Shown here one piece after another: positions 44,436 through 56,029 of a stretch of 64,000 bases of DNA. The DNA is taken from NCBI RefSeq assembly GCF_016545825.1, contig NC_052615.1, forward strand, positions 26,347,088 to 26,411,087, read 5' to 3'. Each line of letters opens with the position of its first letter. The first letter of the stretch is position 1. The stretch is from Eucalyptus grandis. Lineage: Eukaryota > Streptophyta > Magnoliopsida > Myrtales > Myrtaceae. The notes beneath the pieces are model-generated. The model was not told the origin of the DNA, did no database searches, and was given only the letters and a program-made list of their open reading frames with translations. Position numbers and translations under genes: made by a program.

Positions 44436-44863
44436 TGTTGGGAATAAAGGATCCCCGAAAACCGGATTCGACACTAAATTGAACCCCTAAATCAATGCGG
44501 AAGACGAGCCCGGGAAAACAACACATATCACCGATCCTAAAGCACACCACGTATTCGAGCGTACCTTTTAAGCCACAGATTAGACACCGACGCCAGTAAG
44601 AGGAAGAGAAACTTGGCCTTGTTCGATCCGATGAAGCAATTTCGCCTTTTGCGCTTCACTGTTTCCTTTTGGGAGAGAAAGAGAGAGAGAGAGAGAGCAT
44701 GAGAAGAAAAAGACGTACGTTTATTTTCTTTTCCAACCGGTGTCATCTCTCTCTCTCCTCCCTTTTATACCTTCCCCCATCCACGGGCCCTATTCCCATG
44801 GGCCGGGCTTTTTGGGCCCAACTTGGGCAGACGGGCCTTGAGCCCATTACATATAAACCATCA
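44436..44863 (-). repeat. 3' LTR of the outer copia element
   Basis: On the minus strand this LTR begins TGATGGTTTATATG and ends TTTATTCCCAACA (428 bp). It matches 60172-60579 except for scattered substitutions and an indel near 44630-44655. A TATA-like TATAAAAGG (44761-44769, minus strand) and a GA microsatellite (44678-44698) are shared. Confidence 0.9.
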
Positions 44864-44876
44864 TCTCCCACTCGCA
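44864..44876 (-). other. Polypurine tract of the outer copia
   Basis: The minus strand reads TGCGAGTGGGAGA immediately before the LTR TG. This G/A-rich form is typical of plant copia elements. Confidence 0.65.
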
Positions 44877-45906
44877 CATGGTGGGCCGAACAGAATTCTC
44901 TTTACCTCTCTTCAACATTCATACCGGTGAATAATTCGTGTGACCAGCATACTTTGAGAGCTCGTTGCTATACATCTGTTAGGAATATATAGCAGCTCAT
45001 AATGGGCGTCACACTCGAGTAGATTTATATGCAGTACCCTAGATCGATCGATCACATTTTATATCTCTCTTGATCTCTTTTAAACATGATATATATATAT
45101 ATATATATATTGTATTTACAATTATAATTATCACAAAGACAGTCATAATTGGTCAACCAGTTAATACAAAACTACAATGTGATTCCCCAAAATCGATCTT
45201 CCTCTTTCCTCCAAACTCTCAATTTCAGTTCAGCTTGCTTTTCTAGAAATGTTTCATTAGATCGAATCAACTCATGACCATTGGCAACATCCTAAGATAG
45301 CAAACACTAAATAGAAACCTTGAGAATAAGTAAAAGTCATGAGGGCACTAAAATTGAGGAACTCTTTTCCTCAAGAGTCTCACACATCATAAAAGTTGAG
45401 ATCAAACTTTTTGCCACTCTTATTGGTCGGCTTATGCATACGTAGTATGAAATACGTATTACGATATTAACTTATTTCCCATGGAGCGTATGTCTACACC
45501 TTTCAATACCATACAGATGATAGTTCAGACATACCCAATGTCTAACTTGAGTTCACATATCTACTTTTACAAAATTCATCGAGAACTCACATCTGGCATC
45601 TTAGACAGATAAAGTAAAATATGTGGGGTATTTTACTTTCGGACATAGTAAGTATTATGTCATCATCTTAACACTTAGTTAAGGCAACATACGTATTTTA
45701 AGCTTGAGCTCTCGATTATCACCTAGATAATAATCTTAAAAAGAGTCTCATCTCTATTTATCACACAGTAAATAGAGGCGATTACCCATGTAAGTGGGCT
45801 AATCTTTTATTTGTCCGACATACTTCCTCAACTTAAAATAATACACTGAGTATTAAGATTCATAAAGATCAAACAAAGATTCATAGGCATTAATAATGAA
45901 ACAACA
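44877..45906 (-). other. 3' untranslated DNA of the outer copia
   Basis: This is about 1 kb between the pol stop and the polypurine tract, longer than usual for copia elements. It holds an AT microsatellite (45089-45110) and no ORF that I recognise. Confidence 0.55.
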
Positions 45907-48900
45907 CTAGTTCATAAATGTGAACAACTCAGGGAAATTACAATCCAAGACATCGACTCTACACAATCCTAGAGATTTTACATGACCACAAAACACATCT
46001 CTAGGTATTGGCTTTGTCATAGGATCTGCTACCATTCTATGCGTAGATATGTACTATAAGTTCACATCCTTTCGTGCAACCATATCTTTTACAAAGTTAT
46101 ACTTTGTATCTATATGTTTGGTCTTGCCATGATACTTTGGATCTTTGGTGTATGCTATAGCTACTTGGCTATCACAGTTAATTAATAATTGATTTGCAGC
46201 TTTCTCAATAACACCTAAATGATCCAAGAATCTCTTAAGCCAAACTGCTTCTTGTACGTCGCTGATAATGCCACGAACTCAGCTTCCATCGTGGATAAGG
46301 CTATGCACGTTTGCTTCTTACTACTCCATGATATGGCGCCATTGCTCGCAAGAAAACAAATCCCGAGGTAGATTTTCTTTCATCTAAATCTCCTCCCCAA
46401 TCAGCATCTAAATAGCCTTCAAGTCGCAGATCATTTCCTTGGTAATTCAACTTGAAATCAGCAGTTCCCTTCAGATACCTCAGTACTCTCTTAACGGCCT
46501 TCCAATGTGCTGGACCTAAATTGGATTGGTATCTACTCACCATTCCAACTGCAAAACATATGTCGGGTCTTGTACACATCATAACGTACATCATGCTCCC
46601 AACAACACTAGCATAAGGAACATGTTTCATTTGTTCATTCTCTTGTGGAGTCCTTGGACACAGTCTATGGCTCAATCCTTCACCTTTTGCAATAAGAGTG
46701 TCTATGGGTTTACAATCTTGCATACGAAATCGTTCAAGAACCTTATTTATATAGGTTTCTTGTGAAAGAGACAATGATCTCTTCGAACAATCTCTTGAAA
46801 TCTTAACTTCAAGAATGTATGCAGCCTCACCCATGTCCTTCAACTCAAAGTTGGAAGACAACCAACTCTTGACAGTCTTAACAAACTCTATATTGCTTCC
46901 GGCAATTAGTATATCATCAACATATAATGATATGATCACAAATTGATCATTGGATCTTTTGATATATACACAATGATCCTCATCAATCATCGTAAAATCA
47001 TATGCCATTATGGCATTATGAAAACGTTTATACCATTGTCTTGATGACTGCTTAAAAGCATATATCGACCTCAAAAGTCGACATACTTTTTCTTCTTGGC
47101 TTCACTATGAAACCAGCGGGTTGTTCCATATATATTTCTTCCTCTAATTCTCCATTGAGAAAAGCAGTCTTTACATCCATTTGATGTAACTCAAGATCCA
47201 GACTAGCCACTATTGCCAGAATAATGCGAATCGAGGTAAATCTCACTACAGGAGAAAATGTATCTTCATAATCAATTCATTCCGTTGATTATACCCTTCG
47301 CCACAAGGCGAGCCTTATGCCTTTCAATCGAGCCATCAGCCTTTCACTTTATTTTGAGAACCCACTTGTTCCCAATAGCTCTGTGTCCTTTTGGAAGATC
47401 AACCAGTTCCTAGACTTGGTTTGATTTCATTGACTCCATTTCCTCTTCCATTGCATTAATCCATTTTTCTTTACTAGGGCAATTCAGAGCCTCATTAATA
47501 TTTCTTGGCTCATCCTCATCTTGTGGAGCAACCATAAAATTTTCCCCTTCTATGTCAAAACGTCGACGGGGAATACTTTGGCGACTTGTTCGCCGTATGG
47601 GAGATTGTACACTTTGCACATCATTCCCCATCATGCTCCCACTTGGATTAGGTAATGATGATGTCGTCTCATCATGCGGTTGCAATTGAGAATGAGTTGA
47701 ATTCAATTCATCACTTCTCATATTACTCTCACTTGGACGAACTCCACTAACATCATTATCCTAATCCAAGGTCTCAAATAGGGAACAATCTTCCCCTATT
47801 TCACCCTTCTTAGGAAATTCATCCTCTAAGAATGTGATATCTCGTGATTCAAACTTAGTTATACTCCCACTTTCCTGCTCACCTATGAACACATATCCTT
47901 TCGAGTGTTCTGAGTACCTTATGAAAATACTCTTATTTCCTCTGGGACCCAATTTCCCAAATTTGTGAAAGGACTCATGTGTATAGGCGGCACAACCCCA
48001 TGGCTTAAGAAAACTTAAGTCCGGTTTTCTACCTGTCCATAACTCATATGGAGTGGAAGTAACTGATTTGGAAGGCACACGGTTAAGTATATAGACAGCA
48101 GTTAACAACGCATCACTCGAAAATGTAATAGGTAAGTTAGCATGCGCCATCATGGACCTAACCATTTCCAGTAGGGTTCTGTTTTTTCCCTCTACAACAC
48201 CATTTTGTTGAGGAGTATATGGAATAGACAACTATCTGTCTATTCCTTTTTCATCACACAATTTTCTAAACTCATCAGATCAATATTCTCGACCTCGATC
48301 GGATCTCAACGCCTTTATTTTCTTGTCTAATTGATTCTCTACTGGGTTCATAAACCTTTTGAAACAACTTATTGCTTCAGATTTATGAGAAATCAAATAG
48401 ACATATTCGAATCGAGTATAATCATCTATAAAGGTGATGAAATAAACAGCCCCATGCATTCCTTTCACATTCATTGGACCACAGACATCGGAATGGATTA
48501 AATGCAGAGGAAATTCAGCTTTTTTACCTTTCCCAAATGGTTTCCTTGTCGTTTTCCCTTCTAGGCAATGCTTACATATGGGCAAATCGACTTTTTCAAT
48601 GTTGCCTAACAAGCCCTCTTTGGCTAGTCTATTCATACGCTGTTGGCCAATGTGACCAAGTCTAGCATGCCACACATTCACATCATTATTATATGTATTA
48701 GGAGACGTGAGAAGGGAATAACAAAATTTATATTAACATAATCAATATCTAATACAATGAAACCATCCAGAAAATAACCACGACCATAGTAATTTGTATT
48801 CAAAAACAAATCACGCCTCTATTATAGAAGTTCATATTAAAACCTAATTTAACCAACACTAATACAGACACTAAATTCCGACGAATCTCGGAGCATATAA

Positions 48901-50017
48901 CACATCATGTAGGAACAAAGTGCGTCCACCACGCATCTTCAGTTGGCATGTGCCAATTCCTTTCACTTCAACTCTGGAGTTGTTTCCCACATAGATCCAC
49001 TTAGTTCCAGTTGGTACTCGTCGGAATTCCACGAAGGATCCTCTATCCTTCGCTACATGGTCCGTCGCTCCTGAATCCACAGTCCACAAAGGATTTGACT
49101 CAGTTAAGAACACATAACTCGACACATAAGCAAAGTTCTGAAAAGTACAAGGGGTGCATACCTTTTTTGGCTCACGACAGTCGCGAGCATAGTGACCCTT
49201 CTTGTCATAGTTGTAGCATTTCACCCTTGCAAGCTTCTTCATGCGAGGACGCTTTCCTCTTTCATGTTGGTTAAACTTGGGTTTCTTCCCTGAAGGACCT
49301 TCTTCCTTGCCTTTCCCTTTATCAAACCAGTTAGGGCGCTTGCGCTTGGAGCTCGAAGCTCCATTTGAGCTAGAACTAGCATGATAGAGTTTAGCATCCG
49401 GCTTAGCCGCCAAGAGGCGGTCCTCTTCCAGCTCAAGATGACGCATTGCATCCTCGAAAGTTTTGATATTTTCATTATGAGTCAGGTGCACCTTCATATG
49501 CTCCCAACTCTGAGGCAATGAACGAATCACTGCTTGCACCTGCTGCTCATCTGTGAGGACATGGCCAGCATCTTTCAGCTCATTTATCATATTTGACATC
49601 TTTCTAAGATGTTGCTTCATGATCTGACCATGAGGCTTCTTATAGGAGTCAAACCTAATAGTGAGTGTCTCGGTCGGTCACCGAAGTATGACCAAATCTA
49701 GCTGCCAATGCCTCCCACATTTCCTTGGCATTGTCAAAACGCCTAAACTCTCGCATGACGTCATTTTCCATGCTGCTCAGCAATGTGATGCGAGCAAGAG
49801 AGTTCTTTCGTTTCCATGCAACAAAAGCTTCATTATCTCTTTTGTGCTGTGCAGTATTTCCTTCTTCAAGTTCTACCATGGTCAGGTTAAGAGCCTCAAG
49901 TGCCTCTTGCTCTTCCAGCACATATTAGATTTTCATGTGCCATATCTCATAGTTGTCACCATTGAGCTTTTCACATTTGTTCAGCTCGGCAACTATGCTC
50001 TTCGTGGCTGAAGCCAT
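45907..50017 (-). pseudogene. Outer copia gag-pol, broken by stops and frameshifts
   Basis: Gag starts at 50017 (MASATKSIVAEL, then LNGDNYEIWHMKI) with a stop soon after and a frame change near 49660. The knuckle CYNYDKKGHYARDC has Tyr for its second Cys. The protease is WTVDSGATDHV. The pre-integrase segment is WHARLGHIGQQRM with CKHCLEGK. The integrase has HSDVCGP, RSDRGREY and the Glu context NGVVEGKNRT, so its three acidic residues are present. RT has QMDVKTAFLNGELEEE and LYVDDILIAGS. RNase H has DADWGGDLDERKSTSGF and STMEAEFVAL. The end reads ADPMTKPIPRDVF and stops at 45907. Frame changes lie near 48700, 48260, 47750, 47060 and 46300. Catalytic residues survive while frames do not. Confidence 0.85.
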
Positions 50018-50457
50018 TGATCTGAACACATCAGACCCATCATAGACCCATTTGCACGAATTATATGCACGAATTATTAATGCCTATCATTTATGCATCC
50101 CTATTTGCATAGACCCATCATATTAATGAATAATTTCAAGTAAGGCTTCAGAATCAAAAGGTCACTATGTTTCCAATCATCCTCCAAAATCCTAACTTAA
50201 AACTATCATCAATATAATTGTCTTATGCAAAATAAATTCTATGAAGTTACAAAAACTTCTATAACTACCCACAGCTAACTACCCACAGCAACCGGCAATA
50301 ACATAAAGTAATAGATAATTGACATACAATATAATAATGCTTTCATATAATACAACTAACATATAGGTTGCTACATTAACAACAATTAGGTAGTAAGCAT
50401 TACATAAGATGTCCACAAAAGCACACTTAACTAAGAAAACAGCCAATACATCTAACA
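50018..50457 (-). other. Spacer between leader ORF and gag of the outer copia
   Basis: A/T-rich DNA without an ORF. It is part of the outer copia leader. Confidence 0.5.
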
Positions 50458-50841
50458 CTAAGCCAGCACACGAACTGGGAAAGATCCTATTTTGTTCAAT
50501 TTCTTGATCTTTTCCCTTGTAACAATGCAGTAATATTCATTTACAAAATCCATCACAATTTTCTTATATGAAGCAGCTACGTTGACATCCCATATGCGAT
50601 TCAACACATCTTGCCATTCAAGTGGAAGAGTGTTTATGAAAAATCGCACCATCTCTAACTATGGCATAGAATGACCATTCCATATGACCTGTTGAATCTT
50701 CCCATTGACCTCAAGGACATGATCAATTAAGTCTCCACTCTCCCATCGATGATCAGTCAGCTCAGCTATCAACTTAGACAGCCTATCCTTTTGTTCATCG
50801 GTAACTGCGCGAATAGGTGTGCGCAACCTCAAGGGAGACAT
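50458..50841 (-). pseudogene. Additional ORF upstream of gag in the outer copia
   Basis: This minus-strand frame of about 127 codons starts MSPLRLRTPIRAVTDEQKDR and reads LTDHRWESGDLIDHVLEVNG, GHSMP, a TAG stop (50659-50661), then MVRFFINTLPLEWQDVLNRI and FVNEYYCIVTREKIKKL. The frame is unchanged across the single stop, so it was probably one protein. It is predicted to be largely helical; the FINTLPLEWQDVL segment is reminiscent of the LP-x-x-W region of gag capsids, but I cannot assign a family. Standard copia elements have no ORF here. It lies about 440 bp upstream of the gag ATG and follows a GC-rich leader with a TTTGTTGCAG splice-acceptor-like site 39 bp before its ATG. A captured host exon, a split or second gag, or a bona fide extra protein are all possible. 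Confidence 0.5.
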
Positions 50842-51252
50842 TGTTCGTGTAACAAATGCAGAACTGTTCCTGCAACAAATGCAGAACAAATAAGGGATCA
50901 CAAATAATCCACATAGACTTAATTGAAAAAGAAACACATTCTTTTCCTTTTTGTTTTTTTTGGGTCAACGGTCAACGGTCAACGGTCAGGTCGTCGGTCG
51001 TCGAACTGGTCGGGCTAGACAGACCGGTCGGACCGGTCGAGCCGGTTCGGGCGAATCGACGGCACATGCCGCACGCGTGCGCGGGCTGACGTCATGTAGA
51101 CGTCAGCTGGCACATGCCGCTCGCGTGCCGGAGTCCGTGGTTTGGGTCGGGTCGGGTCGCCGGTCGGGTCACCGGCCGGTGACCGCCCGGCGAACCGTCG
51201 TCGTGCTGACGTCATCGATGACATCACCCTAGCGGTTACTGACCGTTGGGTG
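50842..51252 (-). promoter_or_regulatory. GC-rich outer copia leader with TGACGTCA palindromes
   Basis: TGACGTCA, the palindromic core bound by plant bZIP (TGA-type) factors, occurs at 51087-51094 and 51207-51214. A third was at the point where the inner copia inserted (51252-51257 joined to 59781). Tandem GGTCAAC units at about 50963-50990 and a near-repeat of CACATGCCGCNCGCGTGC (51063 and 51110) add to the structure. Whether the motifs act in transcription is inference. Confidence 0.45.
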
Positions 51253-51257
51253 ACGTC
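51253..51257. repeat. Target site duplication ACGTC, left copy
   Basis: ACGTC directly precedes the inner copia LTR at 51258 and recurs at 59776-59780 after the other LTR. Confidence 0.9.
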
Positions 51258-51396
51258 TGTTAGATATATGCTCTAAAGCTGCTATGTAATATGTACATAC
51301 TAGGGATTCCATTTGTACATATAAGGATTATGTTATTATTGTTATTTTTTAAGGAAATTGATTAATTATTAATTAATTAATTGATTAATTAATGTG

Positions 51397-51645
51397 GAAA
51401 TGGTCAGCAAATTTTTGCTGACCACTTCGCACGAGTCGTGCATGATGGTCAGCGGTTGGCGACCATCGTGCACGCATTTAGTTCGTGCATGGATGGTCAG
51501 CAACCGCTGACCATCGTGCACGAAAATCGTGCATGAACGGTCGGGCCGGTTGCTGATCGTTTCCATTCATGCACGATCGTGCTTGATCGTGCATGAGAAC
51601 GAGGATCAGCAACGGTTGCTGATCCCACGATCGGCAACCGTTGCT
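51397..51645 (+). repeat. Palindrome cluster upstream of the LTR TATA box
   Basis: Short words and their reverse complements alternate: GGTCAGCAAATTTTTGCTGACC, here at 51401-51422, is a near-perfect hairpin. ATGGTCAGCGG pairs with CCGCTGACCAT, CGTGCACGA and TCGTGCATGA recur, and GATCAGCAACGGTTGCTGATC at 51604-51624 is another hairpin. The 3' LTR has the same array (58946-59194) with better pairing. Position and structure suggest a promoter enhancer array or a strong stem in U3 DNA. Confidence 0.75.
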
Positions 51646-51653
51646 GATTCATG

Positions 51654-51661
51654 TATAAATA
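51654..51661 (+). promoter_or_regulatory. TATA box of the inner copia LTR
   Basis: TATAAATA lies about 395 bp into the LTR and just after the palindrome cluster. The equivalent place in the 3' LTR reads TATGAATA. Confidence 0.6.
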
Positions 51662-52227
51662 TTGAAAAAGATAGGCTGCAAAATGGTTGCAACTAAGAGA
51701 GATTTTCTGTGGGTGTGCGTCTTGTTTTTGGCGACACTTCAAGGGGTTGAAATACAGAGAAAGGTGGGCGTGCGCTATTTGTTTTTAGAGAAAATGAGTT
51801 GCTGAAAACAAAGAGAAATGTGTGTTCTTGTGTTCTTGTATTCTTTGAGAGACACGAGAAAGTAGAGTGTTTTTCTCATTCGGGCCGTGACTATAATACA
51901 TTGAGGATACGTTGGATCATTTCCACGTGATTGTTAGCACAATCGAAGTGGAGAATATCCGAAGGTTCTCTCTTCCGTTCAACGTTCGTTGTTGGTGTGT
52001 CTGAACTAGAGGTCCGACGCTTGTGGGACTCGAATTGTAGAACAACCGAACCGACTTGTTTCAAAGCGCGCTTCGAGAGGTATTTCGTTTAACTCCCTTT
52101 TATGTTTAGATTTTTGATTGAAACGCACGAACAACGCCTTAGGAGAATCATGTGTAAAAGATATCTTTGTTTCCGCTGCGTTCATTTCGTTAATTTTTCT
52201 TATACATGATTCATGAAACACCAACAG

Positions 52228-52240
52228 TGGTATCAGAGCC
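52228..52240 (+). other. Primer binding site of the inner copia
   Basis: TGGTATCAGAGCC begins 2 bp after the LTR, a perfect match to the usual plant copia site complementary to tRNA-iMet. Confidence 0.85.
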
Positions 52241-53593
52241 AACCTTAGGCGTTTCGTGCGTTTAATTGATTTATAGTTCAAATATATTTTTGCGTTCTAA
52301 TGGCCAATTTACTTTTGTTAAGAGAATCAGTTCTCTTGCTCTTATGTGGCCTATAGAAGTTGATTGATTTATGTGATAAATTTAATCAACTAAGCAAAAA
52401 TTAGAACTAAATCAATTTTGAATCAAAAATCCATAACTTGTTGTACTTCGTGTTTATATTCTACAAATGATATGCAGAATTTATGCATGCCTTCCAGAGC
52501 TTTAAATTTTGAATTTATGGCTCGTAAGGAAGGGTGGTGATCATGGAAAAATCCCTAATTGTTGTGATTATTGTATGGATGAATGTATGATGATTACAGG
52601 TATTCTTTTTGGGGATGTAATTATTAAATGGAGGCTACGTCCTTCCTTTTATATTATTTTAATATGTAATTTTAGTATAGTGTAGTATTTCAATTATTGA
52701 TGTAAATACTACAAGAGAGGAGGAGCCATTGGAGGAGCCATTAAACCGGTGAGCTCTCTGGGCCCGGTCTTTGAAGAGTTCAAAGATTGAAGAAAAAGTG
52801 AAGAGCAGGTCCATATTATTAAAATATTAAAATGGCTAAATGGGTCTCTTTGGCTCGAGACCCATTGAACCATAATTCCATGATCACCACATAGGATAGA
52901 TATTATGTGATATCTATTTATTTATTGTGTTTATGGTATCGTGCATGTTAAACCGGTTAATGTGCAAAGTGAGACCATTAATAACGACCCAAATCTCCTT
53001 ACAAAGAATATTAAGTCGAAACGGGTTTCGGACTCGTGGCCTTCCATCGTCGTGGTTTGATCCAATATTATAGTGGTTAATTAACCGGTTATGGATACAT
53101 AGGGGTTAATTACCATTTATAATATTGGACCACTCCATTATGCATATGATGCTGTGGGGTTGGAGCCAAATGATTTCCAATAACTGTTAGGTGAGGGAAT
53201 TATTTGTGTTTTCAATACTTGCATGAGACGATGGGCTAGACTTAACTATGATCATGATGCCAATAACTGTTAGGTGAGGCTTTCATGGTCTAGAGGCCGA
53301 AGTTATGATTGGGACTCGCATATGATGTGTTGAACAAGCTGGTTCACTCACTAAGTTCATAGGACACCAATAACTGTTAAGTGAGGTGGACTTTGGACTA
53401 GTGGGACTCCAATCCCCACTAGTAATCTTTACCCAACGAAGATTACCGCTTCCCATCTTAAGGAGTATGGGATTCGAATATAAATTTAGTGGGAGGATCT
53501 ATTTCATTTAAAGGCCAAAATGAAATAGTTATTTTGAAAGATACAACGGCTAACAATTTATTTTCTGCAACAGATATATTATTACTCTGAAAA
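52241..53593 (+). other. Leader of the inner copia, non-coding
   Basis: About 1.35 kb of leader without a sustained ORF. The phrase CCAATAACTGTTAGGTGAGG occurs at about 53178 and 53261, with a close variant at about 53370, forming a dispersed short repeat spaced roughly 80-110 bp that could be a structured RNA feature such as a packaging signal; this is inference. Confidence 0.5.
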
Positions 53594-54530
53594 TGGTGAC
53601 CACAAACCCACTCGCTTCTATACTTGACAAGAATTGTTTGACTGGACCCAATTTCACTGATGGGTGAGGAATTTGAGAATTGTTCTCAATTCAGAAAAAT
53701 TGGGTATGTGCTTGATGAAAATATGCCAACCTCATTTCCTGAGGGTGGGACCCAAGAGGAGTGTGTCACTTATGATAAGTGGCGTGATGATGACTTAAAA
53801 GTTAGGTCATATATGCTTGCTTCTATGAATAATGAATTACAGAAGAAGTATGAATCTATGGAAGATGCTGGTCGATCATTTTGCACTTAAAGGAATACTT
53901 TGATGAGAATGGTCGAACCTCTAGATATCGATATCTAAGGCATTGTACCGTATGAGGATGGCTGAAGGATCATCTATTAATGATCATGCTTTGAAAATGA
54001 TCGGCACATTGAAGAATTGGCTAGGCTGAATCTTGTTATGGACAATGAGTTAGCCGTGGATTTGATCCTCCAATCTTTACCCGATTCCTTCTCTGGTTTT
54101 GTCCAAAACTTCCACATGCATAAGATGGAGAAAACTCTTGCCGAGTTACATAGCATGTTGGTAGTTTATGAGAAGGAAATGCATAACACGAGGCCAAATG
54201 TAGTGGCTATGGCTAAGGCTTCTTCTTCAAAGGGTAAGACCATTTTAAAGAAGAATAAATGGAAGAGGCTTGCCAAACCTGTTGTGCAACCAAAACCCAT
54301 GATTGATAAAGGGAAATGTCATTACTGTGGTGTCAAAGGGCACTGGAGGAGGAACTGTAAGAGGTACCTCGCGAGCTTGAAGGTCAAGCCCAAGAACCGA
54401 CCTTATGAAGGTATGGTGTCTATGCTTATTGAAACCAATCTTATGGTTAGTACTGAATCCAGCTCATGGGTTCTAGATTCGCTGCAACTTCACATATTTG
54501 TATGTCTTTGCAGAATCTGGAAATAAGCAG
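53594..54530 (+). pseudogene. Inner copia gag, frameshifted
   Basis: The start MVTTNPLASILDKNCLTGPN at 53594 is followed by a lost-base frameshift at the expected NF-x-D-W motif. The frame then reads FRKIGYVLDENMPTSFPEG, YDKWRDDDLKVRSYMLASMN and NELQKKYESMEDA, and later MARLNLVMDNELAVDLILQS, LPDSFSGFVQNFHMHKME and the zinc knuckle CHYCGVKGHWRRNCKRYL, a perfect C-x2-C-x4-H-x4-C. This is a standard plant copia gag with the knuckle intact but with at least three frame changes (near 53660, 53885 and 54000). Confidence 0.85.
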
Positions 54531-56015
54531 GATGCTAGGGCGAAATGAGATTGTCCTGACGTTTGCCAATGGAGCAAGAGTTGCTGCATTAGCTATAGGG
54601 ACTTTTCGTTTATGTTTCCCTTCTGGACATGTAATGGTTTTAAAGAACTGTTTGCATTATAAGAATGCTGTTAGGAACATCATCTCTATACCTCGTTTAG
54701 GTAAAGAGAATTATGAATTTTCTTTTGCTGATGATGTATGTTCTATTTATCATAATAGAATTTGTGTTGGTTCTAGCTTATTAACCAACAATCTTTATAC
54801 CATTGCAATGTCCGGTAATGCGATTACCAATGTCAATAAGCAAAATAGAATTGATATAAATGCCATAACTAATAAACGCCCGTAGACGGTCCAAATAAAA
54901 AGTATGTTTGGCATCTCCGATTAGGTCATATTGAGAAGACAGAATTAACAAGTTGAGTAATGATGGATACATTGATCCTTCAAATTTTGAGTCATACTCG
55001 ACTTGTGAGGCATGTCTTCTAGGAAAAATGACCAAAGCGCCTTTGTGGGACAAAGTGCGCGAGCTGCCGACATATTAGAATTAATACATACAGATGTATG
55101 TGGACCAATTAATGAATCTGCTAGAGGTGGTTATAATTACTTCATTACCTTCACCGATGATCGAGTCACGGTATGGTTATTTATACCTCATGAAGTATAA
55201 ATCTGAATCCTTTGAAAAGTTCAAGGAATTCAAGGCTGAAGTTGAGAAACAAACAGAAAATGTATTAAGGCTCTTCGATCGATCGAGGAGGTGAATACCT
55301 TAGTACTGAATTCCTGGACTTTCTTAAAGAGAATGGCATTTTATCACAATGGACACCTCCCGGAACCCGTAACATAATGGTGTATTCGAACGAAGAAATC
55401 GTACTTTATTAGATATGGTACGATTTATGATGAGTTACACCGATTTGCCAATATCCCTTTGGGGATATGCCCTTGAGACAGCTGTATATATATTGAATAG
55501 AGTGCCGTCCAAATCTGTTCCAACTACGCCCTATGAGATATGGCATAGTAGGAAACCCAGTCTTAATCATATTAAGATTTGGGGTTGTCCAGCTTTTCGT
55601 GAAAAGTTGAAAATGGAAAAATTGGAGGCAAGATCTGAACAAGGCCGCTTCATTGGATATCCAAAGGAAACTCTTGGATATTATTTCTATTTTCATTCAA
55701 ACCAAAGAATTTTGGTATGCAAGCACGCTTCTTTTTTGGAGAATCAGTTCGTCCAAGAAAGTGGTGCTGGGCGGAAAATAGTCTTACAAGAAGAAAATAA
55801 TGAAGTGCCAAACAACCGAGTTCAGATACCAATCTCTGATTCAGTGGGAGCTTCTGATACACAACCTCTTAGGAGAAGTGCGAGAACGTCTCGCCCACCT
55901 GCTCATTATAGACATTCGGTTGATCATATTGAACCATTATTCATTGTGAATGATAGTGATCAACCCGGTGATCCTAAACCTATGAGGAGGCGATGTTGGA
56001 CATCGATTCGGTAAA
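54460..56015 (+). pseudogene. Inner copia protease and integrase, frameshifted
   Basis: The protease motif is split: one frame reads SSWVLDS and another picks up ATSHICMSLQNLE, so the D-S-G triad is destroyed by a frame change near 54475. NCLHYKNAVRNIISIPRLGK follows, then a pre-integrase WHLRLGHIEK (about 54910). The integrase contains IHTDVCGPINES (55085), a degraded R-S-D-R-G region near 55275, and [39 protein letters not shown] and [12 protein letters not shown]. The catalytic-Glu N-G-x-x-E-R-x-N-R-T segment (about 55380) is damaged. Confidence 0.85.
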
Positions 56016-56029
56016 TGGCTAGAAGCCAT

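Larger units (their letters stand above)
51258..52226 (+). repeat. 5' LTR of the inner copia
   Basis: This 969-bp LTR begins TGTTAGATATATGC and ends GAAACACCAACA. A dense cluster of inverted repeats fills 51397-51645 and a TATA box follows at 51654-51661. It differs from the 3' LTR mostly within that cluster. Confidence 0.92.

Noticed and set aside
43921..44490. A 189-codon ORF that looks like a fusion protein ending in DUF1639
   Set aside because: The first 73 codons are LTR sequence running by chance into the frame of the truncated gene copy. It is an insertion scar with no sign of a promoter or selection for a fusion.
44678..44698. GA microsatellite as a GAGA-factor regulatory site
   Set aside because: It is a simple repeat shared by both outer copia LTRs. 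Its length differs between them and nothing else supports a regulatory role.
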